Assembly: GCA_017307165.1 (NCBI GenBank)
Contig: JAFKGK010000001.1
Span: 124,001-188,000, forward strand
From: Candidatus Melainabacteria bacterium
GTDB lineage: Bacteria > Cyanobacteriota > Vampirovibrionia > Obscuribacterales > Obscuribacteraceae
Reading direction: 5' to 3'
Length of the DNA: 64,000 nucleotides
Both the position numbers and the translations under genes were made by a program. Below are positions 44,415-53,002 of the stretch, piece by piece. The notes beneath the pieces were generated by a model. The model did no database searches. It had not been told where the DNA came from and saw nothing but the letters and a program-made list of their open reading frames with translations. Every line of letters begins with the position of its first letter. Positions within the stretch are counted from its first letter, which is position 1.

Positions 44415-44852
44415 CTAGATCTCGCCGCGACTGATCTTGCCCAGGAGGTCGGTGACCTTGGAGCCTCTTTCGAGTGAGGTATCGGCTCTAAAATACATCT
44501 CTGGAGCAAATCGAAGACCAAGTCTCCGGCAGACTTCACCACGGATAAAGCCAGCATGCTCATTTAGGGCTTCGACTACCTGGTCGACGGCGGGATCGCC
44601 AGACTCGCGAACGGACTTGGTTTTGCTAGCGGTTTTAGCTGGCTTGAGAGTCTCGTCGTATTGGTTTGCTTCCTGAGTCTTGGATTTGAAGACTGAGATA
44701 AAGATCTTGACTGATCTGAGGTCGTGAGTGCATTCGACGTCAGTAATCGAAATCAGGCCTTTGAGGCGATCATCACGCAATTCGCGTTGGATCATCTCGG
44801 CTACTTCTTTTTTTATCGACTGCGAGACCCTGAGAGCTCGATCTCCTGCCAT
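44415..44852 (-). CDS. rbfA: ribosome-binding factor A
   Basis: Helps mature the 30S subunit. The 145-residue product has the KH-type core (RVSQSIKKEVAEMIQRELRDDRL start, GLISITDVECTHDLRSVKIFISV) and the C-terminal RFAPEMYFRADTSLERGSKVTDLL. About 25 residues rich in Lys/Thr/Ala/Ser (near 58-85) are inserted in the middle compared with usual RbfA. It lies between infB and truB, its normal place in the nusA-infB operon. Confidence 0.95.
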   Translation of the reverse strand: MAGDRALRVSQSIKKEVAEMIQRELRDDRLKGLISITDVECTHDLRSVKIFISVFKSKTQEANQYDETLKPAKTASKTKSVRESGDPAVDQVVEALNEHAGFIRGEVCRRLGLRFAPEMYFRADTSLERGSKVTDLLGKISRGEI

Positions 44853-44893
44853 GCTATGTCTGAGCCTCCCTCAAATGATAGGATCCGATCAAA

Positions 44894-47824
44894 TCAGGAG
44901 CTTTGTTCGGTACGCTTTGTCTCTTGTATGACAAAGCAGTTGATCATATCGCCGACCTGCAAGTCCGAAAACTTGTCAAAGCTCATGCCGCACTCAAAGC
45001 CCTGGGCGACTTCTTTTGCGTCGTCCTTAAAGCGTTTGAGAGTGTCCAGCTTGCCTTCGTGAAGGAGCTGTCCATTGCGTTCGATCCGAGCGATGCTATT
45101 ACGTTGCACCTTGCCCTGTACGACCATGCAACCAGCAATGGTGAGACCCTTGCCCACTTTAAATACCTGTCTGACTTCGGCCTGGCCGATGGCGACCTCG
45201 GTACGGATAGGCTTGAGTAGACCCTGTATTGCCAACTCGAGATCGTCGGTGATCTGGTAGATGATGCTATAGGTGCGGATGTCAACGCCGGTGCCTTCGG
45301 CTACGCGGCTGGCATTGGCATCTGGCTGAGCGTTGAAGCCCACGATGATGGCATTGGAAGAAGCAGCGAGGTTGACGTCGTTTTCGGAGATGTCACCAGA
45401 TGCGGTGCGCAAGACGCGCACTTGCACTTCGGAGCCCGAGAGCTTGCGGATCTGATCGGCGATGGCTTCGGCTGTACCTTGCACGTCTGCCTTGACGATG
45501 ACATTGAGGTCCTTGACCTCGCCGCGTTCGAGCATGTCGTGCAATGTCTCCAGCGAGACGTGGTGCTGCTTGGCTTCTTGTCCACGATGAGACTCTGCCA
45601 GTTCCTTTTGTCTTTGAGCGTTTTCGACGACTTGAAATCTTTCGCCTGCTACTGGTGTCTCGTTGAAGCCGAGGACCTCTACAGGCATCGAAGGACCTGC
45701 GCCCTTGATCCGCTGACCGCGATCGTCAAACAAAGCTCTGACACGACCGACCTTGCTGCCAGCAACGATAAAGTCACCTTCGCGCATGGTGCCATTTTCG
45801 ACTAGTGCAGTGGCGACGGCACCACGTGATTTGGAGAGCTCGGCTTCGACGATAAAGCCTGTGGCTGGTTTGTCTGGATCGGCCTTGAGGTCCAGGATGT
45901 CGGCTACAAGCAAGATCATCTCAAGCAAGTAATCCAGTCCCATGCGCTTTTTGGCTGATACTTCGCAGGTCACGACTTCGCCGCCGTATTTTTCGGCGAC
46001 CAGGCCGTGCTCCATCAACTGAGATAAAACGCGGTCCGGGTCGGCTCCGGGCTTGTCGATCTTGTTGACGGCGACAATGATCGGTACTCCGGCTGCCTTA
46101 GCGTGGTCGATAGCTTCGATCGTCTGAGGCATGACGCCGTCGTCGGCTGCAACTACCAGGATAGCTACGTCAGTGACCTTGGCACCTCGAGCACGCATAG
46201 CCGTAAAGGCCTCGTGACCGGGCGTATCCAAAAATACGATCTGGCGCGGATGTCCATCCTCGTCCGGTACTTCGACGTGATAAGCGCCGATGTGTTGGGT
46301 GATCCCGCCTGCTTCTGCATCGGTCAACAAAAACTTGGTCTGCCTGATGGCATCGAGCAAGCTGGTTTTGCCGTGGTCGACGTGACCCATGATGGTCACT
46401 ACCGGCGGGCGCATGACCAGATTGGCCTTGTCTTCTTCGGATAGTTCTTGTACGGGCGCTTCTACTACTTCGGGCTCTTTTTCTTCGGTAAGGACTTCGT
46501 AGCCCATTTGCACTGCCAGCTCTTTGGCAAGCTCGAGCTCGACAGGCTGGTTTACCGTGCGCATGATATTGCGCATAAAGAGATTTTTGATGATCTCTGT
46601 TTCGGGCACGTGCATCTTGATCGCCAATTCTTGGACCGTGAGGCTATTGGTCAGCACGATTTCTTTAGGGATCTCGATGACTTCTTTTTCGGGTTTTTGC
46701 TTTTCTTCTTTTTTGTTGGCGCTCTTGTCGCCATGGCCCTGGCGATTGCCAGGCTTGCGAGGCGTGTGGGCGCCACGATTGCTAGGAGCAGCTACTCTGA
46801 TTGGCTGGCTTGGTGTCATCGGCCGCGCTGGCTCCTGGCCACTTGCATTAAACTCGTCCAGGTCATCCTTATAGTGTTCCTTGCCTTTGGGCTTGTGCCC
46901 TTTTTCAAACTTATCTTTCTCTTTGCCAGCTGCACCGGCTTTTGCTGCCCCAAAGGCGTCTGCTTTGGCTGCAGGTTCGGCAGGCTTCTCGTCGGCCTTT
47001 GCCTCGCTCGGGTCTTTCTTTTTGGGCAGGTCCAACTTGCGGATGGTCTTTTTGCCCCATTTATCATTGTCCGACCATTCATCGCCAGTAAACTTGCCAC
47101 GAGTATCCAGTGGCTCAAAGTCTTGCGTTGGAGGCTGGGGTGCCTTGATGGTCTCTTGTGAGGGTTGGCTGACCGGAGGCTTGACTGGGCTCTGAGCACT
47201 CTGGTTGATGATGTGACCTTGAGTCTGACCTGTCTTGGTCTTATCAGCGGCCCCAGGCGCAGCGGTCTGGCCAAGCTGTGGGGCTTCGGCTGCTTGCTGT
47301 GCATTGTGAGTTTGCTGAACAGTCGAGCTTGCATCAGCACCAGATTCTGATTCGGGGCTTGATACAGGATTGGTTCTTGCGGCTGCTTCTTTCTGGGCTC
47401 CCCCATCAGCTACAGGTGTTTCTACTGCATGGGGCGCATCCTGGTGAGCGGGAGCGTCCTGTGTCACTGGCGGCTCTGCTTGCTGTACCGGTGCGTTGGG
47501 ATCCGGCGGAGGTGTTGGTCTGTAACGGCCCAACACCCTTGGTTTGACCGGCGCAGCTGCGAGTTCGGGTGGCGCGGGCGGAGGCATCTTGCCTTTAGCG
47601 GCGCCTGGCTTTGCCGGTGCTTGTTTGCCAGGTCCGCCCTTGGCGGCGTCGCTGGTCTCGTTATTTTTTTTGAGTTTTTGTATCAAGAGGCCTACTGCTT
47701 GTTTGTCGACGGTGCTCGAATGACTCTTGACGTCGTAGCCGAGTTCGCGTAAAGCATCTATGATCTCCTGGTTAGAGACATTCATCCGCTTCGCTAGCTC
47801 GTAGATTCGTACCCTGTCGTCCAT
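44894..47824 (-). CDS. infB: translation initiation factor IF-2
   Basis: Brings initiator tRNA to the ribosome. The 976-residue product starts with the IF2-N motif (VRIYELAKRMNVSNQEIIDAL), then a very long Pro/Ala/Gln/Lys-rich linker (about 60-400), a second IF2-N segment, and the GTPase domain with GHVDHGKTSLLD (about 479) and VNKIDKPGADPD, then the C-domains. The long linker is normal for this gene in many phyla. The ATG directly follows the ylxR stop (TGA-ATG), so the two are coupled. Confidence 0.97.
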   Translation of the reverse strand: MDDRVRIYELAKRMNVSNQEIIDALRELGYDVKSHSSTVDKQAVGLLIQKLKKNNETSDAAKGGPGKQAPAKPGAAKGKMPPPAPPELAAAPVKPRVLGRYRPTPPPDPNAPVQQAEPPVTQDAPAHQDAPHAVETPVADGGAQKEAAARTNPVSSPESESGADASSTVQQTHNAQQAAEAPQLGQTAAPGAADKTKTGQTQGHIINQSAQSPVKPPVSQPSQETIKAPQPPTQDFEPLDTRGKFTGDEWSDNDKWGKKTIRKLDLPKKKDPSEAKADEKPAEPAAKADAFGAAKAGAAGKEKDKFEKGHKPKGKEHYKDDLDEFNASGQEPARPMTPSQPIRVAAPSNRGAHTPRKPGNRQGHGDKSANKKEEKQKPEKEVIEIPKEIVLTNSLTVQELAIKMHVPETEIIKNLFMRNIMRTVNQPVELELAKELAVQMGYEVLTEEKEPEVVEAPVQELSEEDKANLVMRPPVVTIMGHVDHGKTSLLDAIRQTKFLLTDAEAGGITQHIGAYHVEVPDEDGHPRQIVFLDTPGHEAFTAMRARGAKVTDVAILVVAADDGVMPQTIEAIDHAKAAGVPIIVAVNKIDKPGADPDRVLSQLMEHGLVAEKYGGEVVTCEVSAKKRMGLDYLLEMILLVADILDLKADPDKPATGFIVEAELSKSRGAVATALVENGTMREGDFIVAGSKVGRVRALFDDRGQRIKGAGPSMPVEVLGFNETPVAGERFQVVENAQRQKELAESHRGQEAKQHHVSLETLHDMLERGEVKDLNVIVKADVQGTAEAIADQIRKLSGSEVQVRVLRTASGDISENDVNLAASSNAIIVGFNAQPDANASRVAEGTGVDIRTYSIIYQITDDLELAIQGLLKPIRTEVAIGQAEVRQVFKVGKGLTIAGCMVVQGKVQRNSIARIERNGQLLHEGKLDTLKRFKDDAKEVAQGFECGMSFDKFSDLQVGDMINCFVIQETKRTEQSS

Positions 47825-48169
47825 TCAGACCTCTCCATTTCCCCCAGTATTTTGGCACGTTTTCCCCATGCCTGTATACATTGTGAGGATACTCTCCATA
47901 AGTTGTGCTTCAAGTGGCCAAGCCACTTTTCGTTGATTTGGCCGGCCTTTGGTCTTGCGACCTTCCAGTGCCTGCTTAATTCTTGGCGTCTTCAAAGCTG
48001 AGTCGATGCAGCTTTGAGACCTGCAAAGATATGCCGATCTTCCGAAATATTTCTTATAATTTGTGTTGAGCACGATTTTGCCGGTCGTGCACTCTAGAGT
48101 CAATCTGATCATTTCTTTGCGATCGATCGATTTGCGGCAAATGATGCAGAGTCTTTTGGTTATCGTCAT
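47825..48169 (-). CDS. ylxR: YlxR/RnpM-family RNA-binding protein
   Basis: YlxR proteins sit beside nusA and bind RNA; in some bacteria the protein (RnpM) modulates RNase P. The 114-residue product has the family Cys pair (RLCIICRKS), the GRSAYLCRS motif (here Ser replaces Gly in the GRGAYLC consensus) and a basic C-terminus. It starts 71 bases after nusA, across a strong hairpin, and its stop abuts the infB ATG. Confidence 0.9.
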   Translation of the reverse strand: MTITKRLCIICRKSIDRKEMIRLTLECTTGKIVLNTNYKKYFGRSAYLCRSQSCIDSALKTPRIKQALEGRKTKGRPNQRKVAWPLEAQLMESILTMYTGMGKTCQNTGGNGEV

Positions 48170-48182
48170 TTCATTAATTGAT

Positions 48183-48231
48183 AAATCGGCTCCAGGTGCG
48201 CAGTTACGCCTTACTCTGGAGCCGATTTTTT
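48183..48231 (+). terminator. terminator-like hairpin between nusA and ylxR, T-run on plus strand
   Basis: AAATCGGCTCCAG and CTGGAGCCGATTT form a 13-bp stem with a 20-base loop. Six T follow on the plus strand, but the genes here are on the minus strand, where the exit tract is only ATTTAT. It may end antisense RNA from the infB side or attenuate the operon weakly in the sense direction. Confidence 0.6.
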
Positions 48232-48240
48232 GCGGGCAGA

Positions 48241-49365
48241 TTATTGTGCGGTCAATTCGTCCATATTGCGGAACGAACCTCCAGCCTGACTTTCGGACTT
48301 GATATCGATTTTCCAGCCGGTCAATTTTGCTGCCAAACGCACGTTTTGGCCGCCACGGCCAATGGCGAGGCTGAGCTGATCGTCCGGCACGATTACTTCG
48401 GCGCGCTTGCCGTTGGCTTCCGGCGAGTCGTCATAGAGGGCCACAGTGGTGATGCGGGCCGGCGAAAGAGCGTTGGAGATGTAGTCGACAGGATCGAGAG
48501 AATATCGGATCACGTCGATTTTTTCGTTGCGCAATTCGGCGACTACGTTTTGGATACGCACGCCGCGAGTACCGATACAGGCGCCAACCGGGTCTACATC
48601 GCTGTCTTCGGAATGGACGGCGATCTTGGTGCGGTAACCGGCTTCTCTGGCTATGGACTTGATCTCGACTGTGTTGTCTTCGATCTCGGGCACATAGAGT
48701 TCGAATAGTTCGCGAACGAGCTCAGGATGTGCCTGGGAGACGATGATCTGAGGGACGCGACCAGTGTCACGCAGCTCGAGTACGTATACGCGTACGCGGT
48801 TGCCTACGCGATAAGTCTCGCCGGGCAATTGTTCGCGGCTGGGCATGCAGCCTTCGACACGGCCGAGATTGACGATGACGTTATTACGCGAATTGGAGAT
48901 GACTTCGATACGTTCTATCTGACCGGTAGTGCAGGTGCCTTTGCGCGCTTCAAATTCTTTTTTGATCAATTCTTTTTCGGCTTCGCGTAGGCGCTGCGTG
49001 ATCAGTTGCTTGGCTGTTTGAGCGGCGATACGACCAAACTCCGAAAAATCGGCAGGCGTTACTTCGATTTCCAATACTTCGCCTGAGGTGACGTCAGGGA
49101 TCAAGTCTTGTGCATCGGCGAGTGAGATCTCGTGGTATTCGTTGGAGACTTCGTCGACTACTTCTTTAGGGGCAAAGATGCCAATTTCGCCGGTCTCAGT
49201 GTCAAAAATAGCTCTGACGCCTTCGACATCGTGATCGGGGACTTTCTTTTTGTAGGCGGCAACGATGGCATCGCAAACATAAGAGATAAATTCTTCTTGC
49301 GGTATATTGCGCTCTCTCTCCAGCTCTTCGGCTGCTTCAAGAAGTTTGTCGCCAATTTTGATCAC
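48241..49365 (-). CDS. nusA: transcription factor NusA (short form)
   Basis: NusA binds RNA polymerase and modulates pausing, termination and antitermination. The 374-residue product has the N-terminal polymerase-binding domain (start EELERERNIPQEEFISYV), an S1 domain (about 135-200), and the KH1/KH2 pair with GACIGTRGVRIQ and LAIGRGGQNVRLA. It lacks the acidic-repeat C-domains of E. coli NusA, as in many phyla. It follows rimP by 35 bases. Confidence 0.96.
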   Translation of the reverse strand: MIKIGDKLLEAAEELERERNIPQEEFISYVCDAIVAAYKKKVPDHDVEGVRAIFDTETGEIGIFAPKEVVDEVSNEYHEISLADAQDLIPDVTSGEVLEIEVTPADFSEFGRIAAQTAKQLITQRLREAEKELIKKEFEARKGTCTTGQIERIEVISNSRNNVIVNLGRVEGCMPSREQLPGETYRVGNRVRVYVLELRDTGRVPQIIVSQAHPELVRELFELYVPEIEDNTVEIKSIAREAGYRTKIAVHSEDSDVDPVGACIGTRGVRIQNVVAELRNEKIDVIRYSLDPVDYISNALSPARITTVALYDDSPEANGKRAEVIVPDDQLSLAIGRGGQNVRLAAKLTGWKIDIKSESQAGGSFRNMDELTAQ

Positions 49366-49400
49366 TTTTACCTCCCGGTATTGACCTATTTAGTTGTGTT

Positions 49401-50042
49401 TCATATTTCTGCAATTTGGGCGGATTCGGCCAGATCCTGGCCTTCCTCGCCGCCTTGCTCGGCTAAAATCTTATTGAGTGTCAATGGATAGAGCCTCACC
49501 GATATGAGGTCTGCGTTTGCAATAGCAAGCTCCTTGTCCAGGGGAGCGGCTAGTTCTTTGGCCTTGTTTGAGCCTTTCTTTTTTTTGTCGGCATTTTGCA
49601 TGACGGCGGTGGCATTGGCGATGGTGATACCATCAGCGGTGCCGGCCACCAGCGTGCCGATCACGTGCGGTCCCAGGGCTATACCAGCCGATTGCCCCGC
49701 GTCTCCTTTTGTTTTGACCTCGACCTTGCGACCTTTAAATATTTCGTATTCTCTTGGATGCTTGATCAATCTATCTATGCCTGGACTTGAAACATCCAGA
49801 GTATAGGCATTGCGCAAAAAGGCAATCTGCTCGGTTTGCTGTGGCTCTTCGAGAGCTTGATCCAGACTGCGGCTCACAGTCTCGCAGTCGGAAAGTGAGA
49901 TAGCAGTACCATCCAATTTGTATATGATGATCTCGAGATTTTTGCTCCGGCCGACCTGACCGAGCTTGGCCTCGATGAGAGCAAAGCCCAGAGGAGCCAA
50001 TACTTGCTCGGCGATGGCTTCTATGCGGGTCTGGTCTGTCAT
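49401..50042 (-). CDS. rimP: ribosome maturation factor RimP
   Basis: Needed for 30S subunit assembly. The 213-residue product has the family core: TRIEAIAEQVLAPLGFALIE, ISLSDCETVSRSLDQALEE and YTLDVSSPGIDRLI. A C-terminal third rich in Lys/Ala with an SH3-like end follows and is longer than usual. The ATG is chosen over a TTG seven codons upstream; neither has a strong ribosome site. It heads the nusA-infB operon. Confidence 0.93.
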   Translation of the reverse strand: MTDQTRIEAIAEQVLAPLGFALIEAKLGQVGRSKNLEIIIYKLDGTAISLSDCETVSRSLDQALEEPQQTEQIAFLRNAYTLDVSSPGIDRLIKHPREYEIFKGRKVEVKTKGDAGQSAGIALGPHVIGTLVAGTADGITIANATAVMQNADKKKKGSNKAKELAAPLDKELAIANADLISVRLYPLTLNKILAEQGGEEGQDLAESAQIAEI

Positions 50043-50106
50043 GGTCTTGTCTGTCTGGTTCAATTTAATATCCGTTTAAAATCAGGCTGTAGAAACAGCA
50101 AAATGC

Positions 50107-50131
50107 CGTAGGCTACCTACGTAAGCCTACG
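50107..50131. promoter_or_regulatory. overlapping hairpins between rimP and ybeY
   Basis: CGTAGG can pair with either of two CCTACG copies (3-base loop, or an 8-bp arm CGTAGGCT/AGCCTACG with a 9-base loop). The alternatives are mutually exclusive. The site sits between divergent genes and could be an operator or leader switch for either strand. Confidence 0.4.
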
Positions 50132-50188
50132 ACTAAATATTTATATCTCGATGACCGGGAGTCTACCACGGCGATAAGGAGCTGGCAA

Positions 50189-50740
50189 GTGCGTCTCGAA
50201 TTGCATAACAGACAGCGTAAGATCAAGGTCTCGACCGGTGAGTGGCAAAAGACTTTTGAGGCCTTGCTCGCCCAAGTCCAAGATGATCTGGTAAAAAATA
50301 CGCCTCAATGGCTGACTGCCGAAGATGATATCGATCTAACGCGCTTGTTTGCGCTGGGCACAATGTCATGTCAATTGATTTCTGATAAATCTATCGCCCA
50401 GATTAACAGGCAATGGCGCGATAAAAATCGTCCGACCGATGTACTTTCGTTTCCCATTCAATTGTCTGTGCCATTTCACCTAAAAGATCTGCCGCTAGAC
50501 TCTGCAATAGGCTCTATCGATTGCGATTGGCAAGTTGGCGAGCTCTTTATAAGCGTGCAGAAGGCGCTGGAGCAATCGATCGAGTATGGGCATTCTATAG
50601 AGAGAGAAATGGCATTTTTATTTGTGCACGGTTGTCTGCATGTGATGGGTTTTGATCATATAGATGCCGATGATGAGAAAGAAATGATGGGAAGGCAGAA
50701 GCGTATCCTCGATAGAGCGGGTTTTGCGCGCAATTGCTAA
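50189..50740 (+). CDS. ybeY: rRNA maturation endoribonuclease YbeY
   Basis: A zinc-dependent RNase that helps mature 16S rRNA. The 183-residue product carries the metal motif HGCLHVMGFDH with His147, His151 and His157, and the upstream RPTDVLSFP motif. The GTG start has AAGGAG 7 bases before it. The N-terminal 60 residues are longer than in many homologues. dgkA follows 9 bases later, a common pairing. Confidence 0.95.
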   Translation: MRLELHNRQRKIKVSTGEWQKTFEALLAQVQDDLVKNTPQWLTAEDDIDLTRLFALGTMSCQLISDKSIAQINRQWRDKNRPTDVLSFPIQLSVPFHLKDLPLDSAIGSIDCDWQVGELFISVQKALEQSIEYGHSIEREMAFLFVHGCLHVMGFDHIDADDEKEMMGRQKRILDRAGFARNC

Positions 50741-50749
50741 GCTATCGCC

Positions 50750-51169
50750 ATGAAAGATAATCCAGAGCAAAAAGAAGAGGACCGCAAAATCGGCCGGGCG
50801 CAATCGGTAGGGCAGTCTTTTTATTTTGCTTTTCGGGGCCTGGGGCATGCCTTTGCTACGCAGCGCAATTTTCGCATCCATTGCGTAGCTGCGCCCATCG
50901 CTGCTTTGATGGGCTTGTATTTTGATATTGAGCCTCTGGCCTGGGTCTTGTTGGGGCTTTCGATTTGCTTTGTGCTGTTTGCCGAATTGATGAATACCGC
51001 CATCGAGCATGTGGTCGACATCCAGGCCAATTACAAGTATCACGCTGCTGCTCGCTATGCCAAGGACACGGCGGCGGCGGCAGTGCTCGTCGCTAGTTTT
51101 GCAGCTGTTATATGTGGTTGCTTTATCTTTTTGCCAAAGATCATCCGAGCCTTACATTTGTTTGGCTGA
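50750..51169 (+). CDS. dgkA: diacylglycerol/undecaprenol kinase
   Basis: A small integral-membrane kinase that phosphorylates undecaprenol or diacylglycerol for envelope lipid recycling. The 139-residue product has three hydrophobic helices and the catalytic motif ELMNTAIEHVVD, with the later AKDTAAAAV segment. It follows ybeY by 9 bases, as in many genomes. The first 20 residues are a charged cytosolic leader. Confidence 0.92.
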   Translation: MKDNPEQKEEDRKIGRAQSVGQSFYFAFRGLGHAFATQRNFRIHCVAAPIAALMGLYFDIEPLAWVLLGLSICFVLFAELMNTAIEHVVDIQANYKYHAAARYAKDTAAAAVLVASFAAVICGCFIFLPKIIRALHLFG

Positions 51170-51246
51170 TTTTGTTTTTGGGTACATTGCAAACAAGCTT
51201 TATGGCTTGAAAGCCCCGCCGTGCGGGCTCCGTGGTGATTTTCCCA

Positions 51247-51277
51247 TTGACAGTCCAAATTGCGCCGGTAATGTATA
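51247..51277 (+). promoter_or_regulatory. probable promoter for the Tyr/Asn/Gly-rich protein gene
   Basis: A consensus TTGACA is followed, 18-19 bases on, by ATGTATA as a -10. A GTGACC/GGTCAC hairpin lies in the leader, before AGGAGA and the ATG. This gene therefore has its own promoter, separate from ybeY-dgkA. Confidence 0.5.
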
Positions 51278-51336
51278 GACATATGAGCACAGAGTGACCG
51301 CTTGCGGACAGGTCACCATACCAGGAGAAGACCCCC

Positions 51337-52104
51337 ATGGGAGATAAGTATCGCGCCAGTGAACAACCACCAGCGGCTCAAGACCGCGACTTGTTTGTCA
51401 CTCCTCGCAACGACGTGCAGGACAACCTGCAATCCTATCGCAACGAAGCCCCCTGCAGGACTGGCGACCGCCACAATCAATCGGTCACCCTGCGCAATGG
51501 CGACCGTGATATAGACATCCGTGATAGCACGGTCATCATCAATATCAATGGTGGCGATCGCTATCAGTCATACGGTCAGGATCGCCGTTACGACGATTAT
51601 AGTCGCAATTTTAGACAGGGCGCCTGTTACGACTATTCGATGAATCAACAGATGTACGATCGAATGAATTACCGTAACCAGGTCCAGTGGGAGATGCAAA
51701 ACAGTCGTTTCATGCCACCCATCAATGACTGCTACGGCCGTTGCGGCGGTGGTCGTCAAGCGTGGGGCGGAGACGCCTACTATCGCACCCCTCCATTTGT
51801 CGGTCCTGGCCAATCCGGTTGGGAGATCGCTGGTCCTCGCGGTCGCGTGAGTGCAGTCAATGATTATTACAATCCTGGCTACAGAGACTTTCAAGATACG
51901 GGTCTGGGTCGGGCTATAGGTGCCATAACCGGCACAGTCGGCTCGATATTGCCGATATTTGCCGGCGTGCAGATGGCGCGCAACATTGGTCGCGGGGGCA
52001 ATTATGGTGGCTGGAATAACTATTATCCCAACTACAACTATGGTCCTAGCTATGCGATGAACTACAACAATTATCGCTACAACAGCTATCCATATTATGT
52101 CTAA
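51337..52104 (+). CDS. Tyr/Asn/Gly/Arg-rich low-complexity protein
   Basis: The 255-residue product has no signal peptide. The first two thirds are polar, with many Arg, Asn, Asp and Tyr and a short beta-like stretch STVIININGGDR. A Gly-rich hydrophobic segment (about 188-212, GAITGTVGSILPIFAGVQMA) precedes a C-terminal run of Tyr, Asn and Gly (NYGGWNNYYPNYNYG pattern) of the prion-like or adhesive type. No family is recognised. It ends before a two-way terminator. Confidence 0.6.
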   Translation: MGDKYRASEQPPAAQDRDLFVTPRNDVQDNLQSYRNEAPCRTGDRHNQSVTLRNGDRDIDIRDSTVIININGGDRYQSYGQDRRYDDYSRNFRQGACYDYSMNQQMYDRMNYRNQVQWEMQNSRFMPPINDCYGRCGGGRQAWGGDAYYRTPPFVGPGQSGWEIAGPRGRVSAVNDYYNPGYRDFQDTGLGRAIGAITGTVGSILPIFAGVQMARNIGRGGNYGGWNNYYPNYNYGPSYAMNYNNYRYNSYPYYV

Positions 52105-52165
52105 GCCTTAGGCAAGATCTGGGCTCATTTGCAATCAAATCCGCAAGATTAGTTGAAAGCAAACA

Positions 52166-52205
52166 AAAACACCGATTGGTCTCTTAGATCATTCGGTGTT
52201 TTATT
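52166..52205. terminator. bidirectional terminator
   Basis: AAAACACCGA pairs with TCGGTGTTTT, and the inner GGTCT/AGATC extends the stem. T-runs lie on both strands, so it can end the plus gene before it and the minus-strand ABC transporter genes. Confidence 0.85.
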
Positions 52206-52213
52206 TTGATTTG

Positions 52214-53002
52214 CTAGATCACAGCAGCTGGGACAAAACCCTGGTATTTGTCATCGTGCAGTCTTACGAGCTGTACCCCAAAGACATCCTGGAGATTTTG
52301 CTCGGTCAATACCTCACTGCTGGCTCCATGAGCATAAATGCCTCCCTTTGCCAAAAGCACCACTGTATCTGCCAATTGCAGAGAGAGATTGAGGTCATGC
52401 AAGACGACACAGATGCCTAGACCCTCGCTTTTTAATTGGTGCAGGATACAAATCAATTCCAGCTGGTGACGGTAGTCGAGATTGGCGGTAGGCTCATCCA
52501 ATATGATAAAGCGAGTGGTCTGTGCCAGAGCCAGAGCCAGTTGTGCGCGTTGCTTCTCGCCGCCGGAGAGACTCGCTACTCGATGGTCGGCCAGGTGCGA
52601 GAGATTGGTGCGATCTATGGCAGACTGGATTATCTCCTTATCTTTTGAGGATTGATAAAAATTGAACCATTGCTGATGCGGATTGCGTCCAAGTGCGACA
52701 AATTCTCTCAAGCTCAAATGCGGTGGAAAGACGATGGATTGTGCGACATAGGCGACCTCGCGGGCCAGTGTCCTTGGATCGATATCAGTGAGACTAGCCC
52801 CATCGCTATCCAGGCAGACTCGACCGGACATTGGCAGGCTGCGGCCCGCGAGGGCCTTTATGAGAGTCGATTTGCCACAACCATTTGGTCCGAGCACTAC
52901 CAGTATCTTGCCTGCCTCGAGCGTCAGGTCTACTTTGCTCAAAAGAGGCGACAGTGGTTCAAATCCCACAGCAACAGAGCAAGCCGAGATCTTAGACGAC
53001 AT
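52214..53002 (-). CDS. ABC transporter ATPase (iron-chelate/B12 type)
   Basis: Energises a FecCD-type importer. The 262-residue product has Walker A GPNGCGKST (38-46), signature LSGGEKQRAQ (about 145), Walker B FIILDEPTANLD and the H-loop VVLHDLN. Its start overlaps the permease stop by 11 bases, so the two are coupled. No substrate-binding protein is adjacent, so the ligand (siderophore, haem or cobalamin) is unknown. No cobalamin riboswitch was seen in the leader. Confidence 0.93.
   Translation of the reverse strand: MSSKISACSVAVGFEPLSPLLSKVDLTLEAGKILVVLGPNGCGKSTLIKALAGRSLPMSGRVCLDSDGASLTDIDPRTLAREVAYVAQSIVFPPHLSLREFVALGRNPHQQWFNFYQSSKDKEIIQSAIDRTNLSHLADHRVASLSGGEKQRAQLALALAQTTRFIILDEPTANLDYRHQLELICILHQLKSEGLGICVVLHDLNLSLQLADTVVLLAKGGIYAHGASSEVLTEQNLQDVFGVQLVRLHDDKYQGFVPAAVI

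Noticed and set aside
51554-51561. HIP1 octamer GCGATCGC as a cyanobacterial signature
   Set aside because: I noticed only one copy, which is not the strong enrichment seen in HIP1-bearing genomes, so it says little about the organism.
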